NCBI GenBank assembly: GCA_020881915.1
Contig: JAJFPB010000002.1
Span: 124,001 to 188,000, forward strand
DNA: 64,000 nucleotides
Reading direction: 5' to 3'
Origin: Paramyrothecium sp. XJ0827
Taxonomy: Eukaryota > Ascomycota > Sordariomycetes > Hypocreales > Stachybotryaceae
Shown: positions 1-12,883 of the stretch, piece after piece
How the letters are laid out: each line of letters opens with the position of its first letter
How positions within the stretch are numbered: the first letter of the stretch is position 1
Translations under genes and position numbers: made by a program
The notes under the pieces: model-generated
Database searches by the model: none
Seen by the model: the letters and a program-made list of their open reading frames with translations, nothing else
Told to the model about the DNA's origin: nothing

Positions 1-3000
1 CCAAGGCCACCTTGATATGCATTCGTTGAATCGAGAAGTCGGGCGCGCCCGTCAGCTGCCGAATCGCCTCGCCCGCCATAGCCACGTAACCAACACCCGG
101 AAGGATGACGTCGCCGAAGACCTCGTGGTCCCTGATCCATGAAACGCTTTCCAGGCGTAGAACGTTCCGCCAGCTCGGGCTGTGGTCGGTGCTCTCGATG
201 ACACGGGAACCGAGAAGCTCATGATGGGGGAATTTCCGGAACCGGAAGTCCTTCGAGAGGCGACTCTCGGCCCACAACGGCTCCTCGTAGTGCCACGGAT
301 ACAGCGGAAGGTCGGTCAGAAACTCGCCCTTGTCGACAATGGCGGCGAGATTCAGGGGGACGTGGAGGCTCCACAAGTCGCCCATGGCCCGGAGGAAGGC
401 CTCGCTCCCGTCTTGGCCGCGTGTCATGACGTTGACGTAGTCGGCTTGCGAATTGGCTGACTGGAGAATCTGCCGGAGTGGGCCGGCTAGTGTCGAGTGC
501 GGACCGACTTCGACGAACGTCTTGGTCTGCCAAGTAGATGTCGAGAGGATGTTGGCGACGGCGGTAGAAAAGCGTACGCGAGAGGTAAGATTGTCGATCC
601 AATACTGGGGTCCAAGATCCTGGGCATCGCTGATAACGTCGCCCGTGACACTGGAATGGAAAGGGACTGAAGGCGCTTTCGGCGCGATGCCTCCTCGAGC
701 CTTGAGAGAGGCCAGGTAGTGCGGTGCGGCGATGCCCATGTGGTGGGAATGGTATGCGCGATCCACCTTCAGCTGGCGGACAAGAACATCCGGGTACGCC
801 TCTTCGACTCGGCGCAAGACATTCTCAAGGACGTCCTTGTCTCCCGTGAGCGTGGTGCTTTCGGGGCTGTTCTCACACCCGACCACAACACCCTTGGCCA
901 GGTACGGTTTCACCTGCGCCGCCCCCAACCCAACCGCGGCCATGCCGCCCTGCACACCATCAACTGCAAGTGCCTTCTCCACCCACGGCATCGCCTTGCC
1001 TCGGTAGTAGGCCACGAGGATAGCCTCGCGGGCCGTCAACGCACCGCTGGCGTAAGCGCCAGCGATCTCGCCACTTGAATGGCCGACGACGGCGTCCGGT
1101 GTGAGGCCGGACTGTCGCAGCAGGTCCACCAGGGCGATCTGCAGTGCCGTGGTGCACGGCTGCGCGAGCTCAGCCTGGGACAAACGGCTTGTCTTCTTCC
1201 CTCGCAAAAGTTCCTCCCACAGCGACCAACTCGGTGCGTCGTCCTCGAGCGCTTGCAGGTGCTTGTCCAGGGCATTGATGCTCTCCCCGAAGCTCGGGTA
1301 GACCTGGATGAGCTCCTTGCCCATTTGAGCCCATTGGGCGCCCTGGCCACTGAAAACAAACACAAGCCTCTGCGGTTCGCGAGAAGGGGCAGTTCGCGTC
1401 GAAAACTTGGCAGTCCAGTCGTCCAACCCATCGGTTACGGCAAAGGCGCGGTGGTCGAAGGCGTCCCGCTTCATGGCGAGGGAGTAGCTCACGTTGCCAA
1501 GACGATTTGGGTGGGCGAGGTGATATGCCTGCTGCCTCTCAACCATCTTCTTGAGGGCATCGGGGTGCTTTGCTGAGAACAGGAGCAATGCGGGCTTCGA
1601 AGAAACCGTAGTCTTCTCGGACGCGGATTCCTCAGCCAGACCAGCTCCGAAAGAGGCCGCCGACCCAAGGACAGCATGGGCATTGGATCCACCAACACCA
1701 AAGCTGTTTATGCCAACAACAAAGTCCCGGTCTTTGGGCCAAGGCGTAGGCTCAGTTGGCACTTTGAGCTTACACGCCTCAAATGGTACTTTCAGAAACA
1801 TTAGTCTTTGCTTAAGCCACGCGGGATTCTACTAATTCAGAACGTACTGTTGGGGTTCGGGTTGTTGAAGTTGAGGTTGGCCGGGATCGTCTTGTGCTCA
1901 AGGGCAAGCGTCATTTTGACCAGACTGGACAGCCCGGAGGCGCCTTCGCCATGTCCGAGGTTGGTTTTGACCTGCCGTGGATTGTCAGTCCTCGACGCGC
2001 ACAGCCTGATAGGAAAAAGGGGCCAGGGGACTCACCGATCCTATATAGATTCCATGTTCCCCAAAGACGTTGGCAACAGCCTCAACCTCAATAGGATCGC
2101 CAACAGGGGTGCCCGTTCCGTGACACTCCATCATGGCCGTCCTCGAAAAGTCTTTTATGCCAGCCAGCTCATGACAGCGGCGAATCAGTGCCTCATGAGC
2201 GGACGCAACGGGGGCCGACATGGTCGCGGCCCTTCCACCGGCGTTGAGGCATGTAGATCGAATCACAGACCGGACTGGATCGCCGTCGCGGATGGCATCG
2301 CTCAGTTTCTTCAGATAGAGAGCTGACACGGCCTCGCCCCGGGCATAGCCGTCAGCGGCGGCGTCAAAGGTGTGGCAGTAGCCTGTCGGCGACGAAACAC
2401 CCAGCTCCTGCATTGTGGCTGTCATGCGCGGGGAAAGGATGAGATTGCAACATCCGACAACGGCGGCTTCGCACTCGCCGGCATTGATGGTAGTACATGC
2501 ATCATGGAGAGCGATCATAGAGCTGGAACACGCACTTCGAATGACGGCACTGTATAGATGATTGGTCAGTCCTCCGTTTTAGCGGTAGATGACGCGTCCG
2601 CGTCCTTGAGGCATGTCGGAAGCCATCATACCTGGGACCCATGAAGCCAAATTCATAGTGTATCCGGTTTGCCGCCATATAATCACCTGAGCCGGACTGC
2701 CGATGGCGATTGAAGTTTTCGACATCGCGCTGGTCCAACTCCAACCAGTCCCCCTCAAAACTGCCGACAAAGACGCCGATCTTGCGGCCACGTAGGTCCG
2801 ATGACCTTTGCCCGGCCGTCTGCAACGCCTCGTAGACGACCTCGAGCAGGAGTCGTTGCTGAGGGTCCATCGAAGCGCACTCGTCCTTTGTCGCCGACCA
2901 AAATGACGTATCCATGTTGGCGAGGTCGACATGGTCGAGGAAGTATCCATACTTGGAACTGACGTGGCCCGACTTTCCAGGGCCATACCAGTTGTCTACA

Positions 3001-3299
3001 TCGTAACGCGTCTTTGGTACCTTGCATCGCCCGTTCCGCTTGTTTTGGAGTAGGTCCCAGAAGGCCTGGGTATCGTTGACTGCGCCCGGGAGTCGCAGTC
3101 CCATGCCGCAAAGGGCGATGGGCTCGACCAGAGGCTTGGAAGCGCTGCCGTAATCATTGGTGGCGGCGGCGGACCCACTGGCATGACCGTTCGTGTGCTT
3201 CGATTGGCCGTTCATTGTGTGGCCGTTCGTAGTATGGCCGTTCACAGTGGGCATGGACATGGCGGGTGAGTGTCCGTTTGGCTGACTTGAAAATTCCAT
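1..3299 (-). CDS. Highly reducing type I polyketide synthase, N-terminal 1031 residues (3' end outside window)
   Basis: Builds a reduced polyketide or fatty-acyl chain. Four exons are visible: 3299-2632, 2549-2036, 1971-1848 and 1788 to the window edge; all junctions keep frame. Order: an Asn-Gly-His-rich tail (residues about 8-40); a ketosynthase with active Cys230 (ACSSS), the HGTGT histidine and the NLGHGEG histidine; an acyltransferase with GHSSG (Ser673); and the start of a dehydratase with an intact HxxxGxxxxP motif (His990). A KS at the N-terminus without a SAT domain, followed by AT and DH, is the layout of fungal highly reducing PKS. The start at 3299 is preferred over 3332 because of its better context (GCGCCATGG) and because the tail then begins like those of its relatives. 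The gene diverges from the type III PKS. MT, ER, KR, ACP and any release domain lie beyond position 1. Confidence 0.95.
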
Positions 3300-3835
3300 G
3301 GCGCTCACCAAAGGTATGCCAGCAAAAAGCAACCTACAAACAATTGTTGATTTTGTCTAAATTTGTGCGTCCCTCTGCCCTCTGCGAGGCGTGACGCTTG
3401 TTATGGCGGACCTACAAGTTGAAGGGCTCATCATGGATCAGTTATGAGTCTTGCAACGGGAATTGCTTGATTACCTAAGATGACCGCCAACCCGGTACTA
3501 TTGAAATCGGCCGGGAATCCGGCGCCGTTGTCCTCTCGGCCATTGATCGGCGTGGGGGCCAATCCCACCCAATCTGCGCAGGAATGGAAGTCGGATTACC
3601 GAGCAAAATCGGGGTTCCAACCCTTGGAGATCTCACATGCGCCGACAACCGAGCGCGTATCGGTCTACCGGGTAATGTGGCGGCATAGAGAACTGAATCT
3701 CCAAATGCACCCGTGTTGCGAGTATTTACCTGTAGTTGAGCAAACCTGATGCAGAAAGCCATCCTTGTCGAAAGGCTAGGTACTCGAACAACAAGGACCT
3801 GCAGCACACACTGCATCAGGCATCAGCATAACCAG
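3300..3835. promoter_or_regulatory. Shared divergent promoter of type I and type III PKS genes, with two CGG-N4-CCG palindromes
   Basis: This 536-bp region drives the HR-PKS leftwards and the type III PKS rightwards. It holds CCGGGAATCCGG at 3511-3522 and TCGGATTACCGA at 3591-3602, both palindromic CGG-N4-CCG sites of the kind bound by Zn2Cys6 dimers. The second is the reverse complement of the site at 7639-7650. The core CGGGAATCCG of the first is the unit repeated three times before the O-methyltransferase. Binding is inferred, not shown. Confidence 0.6.
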
Positions 3836-5165
3836 ATGGCGTCCATGAACGGTAACGGCAACGGCACGCACCAGCCATATCAGCAACCTGGACTCTGGAT
3901 CACGGGTTTGGGTCACCAGTATCCACCTTACCTTTGTGGGCCTGAACGGCTTGAGGAGTTGGCCACGCGCTTCTACGACATCGAAAGACCTGGGTAAGAT
4001 ACACTTGCCACCACACCTGAATGCTGGGTGAAAAAAGAATGGAAGGAAAGAAAGAAGAAAACAAAACAACTGTCAGCTGGAAGTGACTGACACAGTGTCC
4101 TTGGTTAGACTGAAGAAGTTGCTGCAGGTCAACCGAGCTTCCGGCATCGATCAGCGGCCATGCGTCCAGGATATGGGCTCGGCCTCGGCCTTTCTGTATC
4201 GTCCTGAAATGCCGACTATCACTGATCTGAACGCGGTCTGGCACAAGGCGGGCGTCGACCTGTCTGCGCAGGCCTGTCGCAAGGCGCTCAAGGAGTGGGG
4301 TGGTGCGCTATCCGAAATCACTCATGTCGTTGCCTGCACCACGACTTGCTACGGGAATCCGGGCGTCGACTTGCTCGTGGCAGACAGGCTTGGTCTCGGG
4401 CCTGAGGTGGAACGCGTACTCCTCGCGGGTGTGGGATGCGCGGGCGGTGTCGCCATCATGCGCGTCGCCGCTCAAGTGGCCTGCGGCGCGACAGCACGCC
4501 GAAGGCCGGCGCGGATCTTGGCGTTTGCTTGCGAGCTGTGCACCACCAATGCGAGGACAGAACTAGCTGACGCTGAAGCCAGCACGCGCCCGGAGGACAT
4601 CAGCATCGCCGCGGCCCTTTTCTCGGATGGAGCGGCGGCATTTGTGCTGAGCAATGACGCTGGCCTTCTGCAAGACAGCGGACGAGGCCCTCTCTTTCAG
4701 CTCCTCGATTGGGACAATGCAACCATACCGAACTCACTGGACCAAATGGGCTGGGACCTGTGTCCGACGGGTTATCGGATCGTCTTGACACGCGACGTCA
4801 CAACATCGTCAGCCGGGGCCGTGGCACCCATGTTTTCGAAGCTATTGCCTTCGTTCCGCGAAAAGGCCGGGCTTCCACATGCCACGGCTGCTGACCTTGA
4901 CTGGGCCTTGCATCCAGGCGGCAAGGCCATTATCAACGGGGTGCAGGAGTCGATGGGCCTGACCGACGCGCAGCTGTCTGCAAGCAAACACATATACCAG
5001 ACGCGCGGGAACTCATCGAGCCCGACGGCCCTGATTGTTTTGGACACGATGAGGAAGGTTGAAGGAGGCAAGGATAACATTGTCGCAGTGTCTTTTGGAC
5101 CGGGAATGGCGATAGAAATGGCCTTTCTTCGACGATGCCATCCCGTTGATGACGATTCGGACTAG
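3836..5165 (+). CDS. Type III polyketide synthase (chalcone/stilbene synthase superfamily)
   Basis: Extends an acyl starter with malonyl-CoA and cyclises it, typically to alkylresorcinols, resorcylic acids or alkylpyrones in fungi. Two exons, 3836-3993 and 4109-5165, give 404 residues, normal for the family. The catalytic triad is complete: Cys163 in GVGCAGG, His321 in LHPGGKAI and Asn354 in RGNSSS. The [10 protein letters not shown] segment and the C-terminal FGPG loop are also present. The exon 1/2 junction restores the conserved ERPG-LKKLL-NR stretch. The N-terminus carries an Asn-Gly-rich tail like that of the adjacent HR-PKS. The divergent HR-PKS suggests that the starter is a reduced chain made by that enzyme, as in the HR-PKS/type III PKS pairs known for fungal alkylresorcinols such as the soppilines. 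The exact product cannot be read from the sequence. Confidence 0.95.
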
Positions 5166-5686
5166 CCAACCTGTCAGATATGTCATTACCTATACGTTAG
5201 CGAAAATCTTCCAAGGTTCTGGTCCTAAGTGCGCACAAATCTAATCACAAGGGTTCGACTCGGGCGTGCGATCTTTGGCCGTACGCGGTTTCGTGATAGA
5301 CGTGATGATGCTACAGCTGAACAGGGGGTGCCCAATGAGGAGCGATGAGAAGAGCGAGCGTGGTGAGGTTAAGACTGCTATCAAGATCGTTCCTTTTAGT
5401 AGCATATCATCCATGAGCCGAGATCACTTCGGATTGCTTCGTGACATTCTATCCCACAGGCAGAACTCAAGTGGTGCATGAGAAAAGGTCGTTGCCCGGT
5501 CTATCACCCGAGAACGCCGAAAAAAAAGTGGAGATTAGATTGACAAGCGAAGGACCAGATTCGATTTTGTAATGACTAGTTGATGTAATGAGTGACTAAT
5601 AATAGAACTAACAATGAACTGCAGAGATAACCTCCTCCAACCGTTACTTGCAACTTCCCCTCCGCCTGTGCCAGTGTTTGGGCCAT
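5166..5686. other. Convergent intergenic region
   Basis: About 520 bp between the 3' ends of the type III PKS and the P450. I see no coding potential beyond short unsupported frames and no clear repeat; it presumably holds both 3' untranslated regions. Confidence 0.5.
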
Positions 5687-7447
5687 TCAGCCCCGCTTTG
5701 AATGATCCAAGGTCACCCACACACCTTGGTTCACGAAGCAGGTGATATTGAGCTTCTCGGTCCACTCCTGGGGCGGATCCGGCCCTTTGAATGTCGGGAA
5801 CTGCTGCATGAAGCGGACGAGGACATATCCCGCCCCGACAAGCGCAAGCTGCTGGCCTGGGCATCATTGTATGGTCAGTCCATCCCTCTGTTGTGTTTGG
5901 CAGACACTGAGCATCATGTATGAGATATTTGTACTAACCGAGACAGATCCGAGGTCCGCCACTGAACGGAATGTAAGTCCACGTGGGCCTCTCCTTCTCC
6001 CAGCGCTCGGGCTTGAACTCGAGGGCATCGTCGCCCCATAGATCGCGGCGTCGATGAAGCGAGTAGGACGAGAAAGAACACTCGCGGCCCTTGGAAATAA
6101 AGACGGGCGATCGTCCATCCAGACCGCCGCCCACAGGAAGGACCGTGTCCTTGTTAGCCACGCGCAGATTCTGCGGCACGGGCGGGTACAGCCGGAGCAC
6201 CTCCTTGATGACCCAGTTGAGGTACTTCATGTTTTTGACGTGTTCGTAACCGGGCAAGCGGTCGCCGAGCGTCTCGGATATCTCGGCCCGCAACCGTTCC
6301 TGCACGTGAGGGTATTTGGCGACGCAGAAGAAGAGGGTGCTGATGAGGGCAGCTTCTGAGCCGACCGCTGCCAAAACTGGAGTTGTAAACTATCATTAGC
6401 ATCATGACTGGACGCCTGGACAAGCTACGCATGCATCGATAAAATAAGAACAAACTTACGCATGTTTAGAACATGATCACGGATCTGTTCAGCAGGTATG
6501 CCTTCGGCCGCCAACGCCCGAGGAACCGTGTACTTGCCATCAGCCTCAATGTCCGCCCCTTTTTGGTGGCTCGCAATGGCTTCATGCACGATGGGGTCGA
6601 CATGCTCATGGAGAACTCCACGCGCCTCCTGGAGCTTCCCATCACGCACAAGGAACGACAACTTGCCTGCGCGCAGGCGCTCCGAAATCATGGTGTTGGC
6701 CCGGTCAAGCGCCCACAAGAAGCGGCGGGCCCCCTCCTCGCCATCGGGACGCAGCGCGTCAAGCGCACGCCCAGACAACAGCTCGGTGCCCACGTCGAGC
6801 GTGAAGCGCTGCACCCACTCCTGTAGCTCTACGGCCGAGCCGGCTGACACCTTGTCCGCCATGGCTTCGAACCAGACCTGCAGGTGCTTTTCCCAATGCG
6901 ACACGTCGGCGAAATAGGACCGCGCCAGCTGGGGCCGGGCCACCGTCCGCGCGTGTACCCAGTCTTGCCCGTCGGCGCTAAAGATACCTACGCCAACGAA
7001 TTCAAAGGTCGCCCAGCGACGCCGTGGACCCATGTCCCTGAAGTCGACAGAGTTTCGCGGTCAACAAAGCTCGATGAATAAACCACTACGTGTGAGGAGT
7101 GTCTGAGTTCTGGCTTACCAGTCGCTGAATTTGGTTGCCAGTATGGCCTGGACATTTTCCGGGTCGCAGGTGATGTGCATCAGATTGCCCAGGAGGCCGA
7201 CCTCAAACGTATTGCCGTAACTTTTGAACATGTTGTCGAAGTGCTCTAGGTTACGACGGGTGCGTATGGCCTTGTGGAGGTCGGTGGCGTGTCGAATCCC
7301 CAGGATAGGATCCCAAGGATTGGCGTGGGGAGCCGGCTCGCAGCCATTCCTGCGTCGCCGTCGATACAGGTCAATCTTGACATAGACCCAGTAGATCAAA
7401 GTCAACGCGATGGACACAGGCAGTATGATGGAGGAGTATGAGTTCAT
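5687..7447 (-). CDS. Cytochrome P450, CYP52-like, with atypical I-helix
   Basis: Probable hydroxylase of an alkyl chain in the cluster product. Four exons, 7447-7119, 7037-6460, 6376-5939 and 5856-5687, give 504 residues. An N-terminal membrane helix lies at residues 4-27. The K-helix ExxR (KEVLRLYPPVPQNLR), the PERW region and the heme loop FSGGPRICLG with Cys447 are intact. The overall pattern (DWDMGPRR, SGGPRICLGQQLAL) is like CYP52/CYP63 fatty-acid and alkane hydroxylases. Oddity: where the family has AGRDTTA in the I-helix this protein reads AAVGSEA, so the acid-Thr pair used in oxygen activation is replaced by Gly-Ser. The splice site there has good consensus and a branch point, so I take the change as real. 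It shares a 443-bp promoter with the halogenase. Confidence 0.92.
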
Positions 7448-7638
7448 GGCGATGGCTGACGGGTCTTGCCCTGTCTGGAATGATTAGATGGTTGGATGTG
7501 CACCAGTAACTTGAGGGATTGCTATAATTCAACCCAAGTCATGGATTGCTGAAATCGACTTTGAGCAGTAGCATAGTACAGGAGTCAGCTTCCACCGGCT
7601 CGGCGGCCGCTTTCAGGGCCAATCGTCGTGCACCCTGC

Positions 7639-7650
7639 TCGGTAATCCGA
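7639..7650. promoter_or_regulatory. TCGG-N4-CCGA palindrome in P450/halogenase divergent promoter
   Basis: TCGGTAATCCGA lies inside the 443-bp region between the P450 start (7447) and the halogenase start (7891). It is the exact reverse complement of the site at 3591-3602 in the PKS promoter. Further half-sites (AAATCCGAG, TTACCGAC) lie within about 80 bp downstream. It is a likely target of the cluster Zn2Cys6 regulator. Confidence 0.6.
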
Positions 7651-7821
7651 GATGGCCACGTTCGGTCGAAAGTCGGTCGCAAATCCGAGTCGGGAACAAG
7701 AGACCTTGAAACGGCTAATTACCGACTTTGCGGCCGAGAGATGGGTCGATGGCGACGGACGAGCTTGATGACAGGTTTTGTCTCTATTATCGATGCGTTG
7801 GCTCACATTTACTAAGTCTAA

Positions 7822-9643
<1,822 letters not shown>

Positions 9644-10264
9644 GATTTGGAGCCCCATATGTCGGGAATATGAAGTTATGAAGGTGCTTCAAGTAGCGCT
9701 CTACAGGGTGGTTGCTCATCACGGTTGTGCTATCGAACCTTGGGGATAGCTTATCTCTTGTTGTTTCCCCTATGCAACTTCACTGCTTTCACATTCTATA
9801 GATATCTCCTAAGCCAACAGAATGAAGACAAATAAAGGAGAAGAAATAGGCCAACTAGAAATAGAAACCTCATCGACCGTCTCTTGCCCAATCAATACTC
9901 AAACCTAGGAGAATCACGCTTAATCACTCTTTACCTTTCTATTCTACCCATAGTATATTTCAATCTATTATCAATTCAGGACAGCGTCAACTTTGATACG
10001 GGATATAGGTAACCCTGAGGAATCAAGTATAATGGCGGCGTGCGGTGGCCGTAACGACTTGACCACCTACAATATAACCATCAAGCTAGATAGGTCTAGG
10101 ACAAGAACGAATAGAGCAAACAACCTTGATCAAACGGCACAACAGACTCTTCGTGATAATCTCCACCATTGGAGTGAAGTGCCACGATCCAGCGGATCTG
10201 AGCGCACAGCCTTCGGCCGTCTTTTCAGACTGCAGTTTACCAAAGTCCTTTGTTTCGAATGAGG
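9644..10264. other. Intergenic region
   Basis: AT-rich stretch holding the halogenase 3' region and the distal part of the transporter promoter. No coding region or repeat that I can support. Confidence 0.4.
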
Positions 10265-10307
10265 ACGGAAATCCGAGCAATGGAAGATCCGTGGATCGGT
10301 CATCCGA
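10265..10307. promoter_or_regulatory. Two CGG-N4-CCG palindromes before the transporter gene
   Basis: ACGGAAATCCGA (10265-10276) and TCGGTCATCCGA (10296-10307) lie 190-232 bp before the transporter ATG. Both end in ATCCGAG. The first, extended by one G, is identical to the 13-bp copy before the elongation factor gene at 20120. They fit the palindrome family found at the other cluster promoters. Confidence 0.6.
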
Positions 10308-10496
10308 GACCCGACATGAACCTAACGGAAAGGAAACATGGTGATTCGTGACGAATTTATGTGTCCCCCGCGTGTCTAGCTTAGAAATCCGTAAAGGCTG
10401 TCAATCCCAGACCTGACGGATAGCCATCTAATCATTAGGTCTCTCACAACGATCCAACACCGACGATACAAACCCCATCCGGACACAGGACCAAGT

Positions 10497-12281
10497 ATGG
10501 ATGAGCCTGAGGGTCCGACGCCTGTGGCTCCAGCTCCGGCCAAGACACCAAGTCTTGGCATCCATTTCTGGCTGGCCTTTTGGAGCCTGGCCATCATAAG
10601 CCTCACGGCGGCGCTGGACAGCGCGACGCTCGCACTCGCCCTCCCAGTACGTGCTTCCACCTTGTTGCGCTGCTTCAAGACCAAGTAACAAGATGACGAA
10701 CTCTTAGCACAACACGTACAGACCATCACTCAAGACATTGGCGGCAGCGACACTGAGGCCTTTTGGGCCGGTACCTCGTACCTGCTGGCCAACACGGGCA
10801 CTCTGCTGCTTTGGTGCTCCCTCAGCGACGCCTTGGGCCGGCGGCCCTGCCTATTCGCGTGCACCGCCTGTCTCGCGGTCGGTTCTATCGTCTGCGCCCG
10901 GGCAAGGTCGTACTCTGTTTTGATCGCCGGCCGAACCGTCCAGGGTGTTGGTGGAGGTGGTGTTCTTGGCCTCACCTATGTGGTCATCACCGATTTGGTG
11001 CCGCTCCGGACCCGACCGAAGTTTGTGGCCATGCTGAATGCCCTCACGGCGCTGGGGAGCGTGACTGGGCCGATTGTTGGCGGCGCGTGTGCGGTGACGG
11101 GGAATTGGCCGTGGATCTTCTGGCTGAACTTGCCCATTTGTGTCATCAGTACTGTCGGGCTGGCTTTCTTCATCCGGCTGCAGGGCCCGCAGGGGAGGAT
11201 GGTCGACCAGCTGCGTGAGCTGGACTGGCTTGGTTCGATCCTGTTCATCGTGGTTTCTACCACCTTTATCATACCCATAACATGGGGCGGCCTGCAGTTC
11301 CCTTGGGATAGCTGGCAAACGCTGGTGCCGCTGCTTCTGGGTGCGGCCGGCCTGGTTTGCGTGGCGCTACACCAACGATACCTCGCGCCACGACCTTTTA
11401 TCCCGCGCCAGATCTTTGCCAACAGCAGATCCGTGGTCATCCTCTTCTTCGGCAGCTTCAGCAACGGCCTCATTCTTTTCGGCATCGTCTACTACGTGCC
11501 CGAGTACTTCCTGGGCGTAAAAGGCTACTCCTCCCTCGTCGCCGGCGCGGCCACCCTTCCCACCACCATGACCGCCATACCCTGCGCTGTCGGCACAGGC
11601 ATCTGGATGGCGAAGACAGGGCGGTACCGCTGGGCCTTACGGTCCGGCTGGGCCGTCGCGGTCATCGGCCTGGGTGTGCTGATGGTGCAAGACGTCGACA
11701 CCCCCGTCGCCGGCTGGGTCTTCATCAACCTCGCCTCGGCCGTCGGGACGGGCATGCTCATGCCAACCATTAACGTTGCCCTGCAGGCGTCGGTGCCGCA
11801 GGACCACGTGGCCATGTCGACCACGCTGGTGCTCTTCTTTCGCTTCTTTGGCAAGACCGTCGGTGTGGCCATAGGCAACCCCATCCTCGACAACATGCTG
11901 CGGACGCAGCTCCGCCAATCGGGTCATGACGTGCCCTCGGCGTATCTAGAGCTCAGCGCCATCGAGGTGGTCGCGCTGCTCAACACGGAGGCGTCGCGGG
12001 CGGCGCTGAGCCCGGCGCTGGTCTACACCTTGAGGAGCGCGCTTGTCACTGGATTCCGTGCTCTGTTTGGCGCGCTTGCAGGTCTTGCGGCTGTGAACTT
12101 CTTTCTGCAGATACTGATGCACGAGTATTCGCTCAACCAGGACCATGTGACGAAGCAGGGCTGGATAAAGCGGGAGGAACGCACAGGGAGGGAAGGGAGG
12201 GACGGGGCTCAGCTGACACAGTGGCCCTCGCAGAGGGAAACAAACCATAGCAGGACTACCTTGATGCAGCCTTCCGGGTAG
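10497..12281 (+). CDS. Major facilitator superfamily drug/metabolite exporter (DHA2-like)
   Basis: Likely plasma-membrane or vesicle exporter of the cluster product. Two exons, 10497-10646 and 10722-12281, give 569 residues with about 14 hydrophobic segments. Typical motifs are present: SDALGRRPC (motif A), RTVQGVGGGGVLGL (motif B) and LGSVTGPIVGGA (motif C). The second acceptor at 10721, not the one at 10707, keeps frame. The N-terminus is a short Pro/Ala-rich cytosolic tail. This layout is that of MDR-type transporters found in fungal metabolite clusters (AflT class). Two copies of the cluster palindrome lie upstream. Confidence 0.92.
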
Positions 12282-12849
12282 TCTTCTGTCGCACGATCAG
12301 AGAACAGATGGTAGTGTATTCAGTGCTATCTTCTAGAAGGATAAAAGTAACAAAAGAGAATTAGCGTAGGCTGCTATTATAGATAAATGTGACTGGTTAG
12401 TCAGCAGGAGACTCCTGTCTAGGCCAGCTTTCGTAAAGGGTTTCGTTTTTGTTATGGCTGGAAAAAAGAAAGCAAAAAACAGGTGCCATTCTGTCGAGGT
12501 CAATGGTGATACTAGACGTGACAATCAGGCAGGTTACAACACTTTTTAAAGTTCTTTACCTCAGAATACAGCTCTTCACAGCTTATTATTGGTATCGTTT
12601 GGTATTTAACTCTCGTTACTATCAAACAAGCTGTGAGCAACCAATCTGATGTGGCAGCCCACTATAACATGGTTTAGCCTGAGATGGAGGCACATCAAGT
12701 TTAATGTGTCCCATACACTGAGCGTATGTTCAGAAGGGATGAATTGGTATGCGCTTAGACATTAAAGACCTGTAAATATGACATGAGAAAGACGCTGTAG
12801 ATAGATGCTAAAACCAAGGCTTTGAATCCCAGCCATCTCAGTCCCTACT
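12282..12849. other. AT-rich intergenic flank of transposon
   Basis: Holds the exporter 3' region and runs into the left inverted repeat of the PiggyBac-like element. Short open frames here show no recognisable protein. Confidence 0.4.
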
Positions 12850-12883
12850 ATCCCCTTAGCAGTGGAGAGGCAGCAAGGGTGTA
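12850..12883 (+). repeat. Left terminal inverted repeat of PiggyBac-like element
   Basis: 34 bp beginning ATCCCCTTAG and containing GGCAGCAAGGG. It is exactly complementary to 14990-15023. Its outer ten bases are shared with the short element at 22318-22588. Confidence 0.85.
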
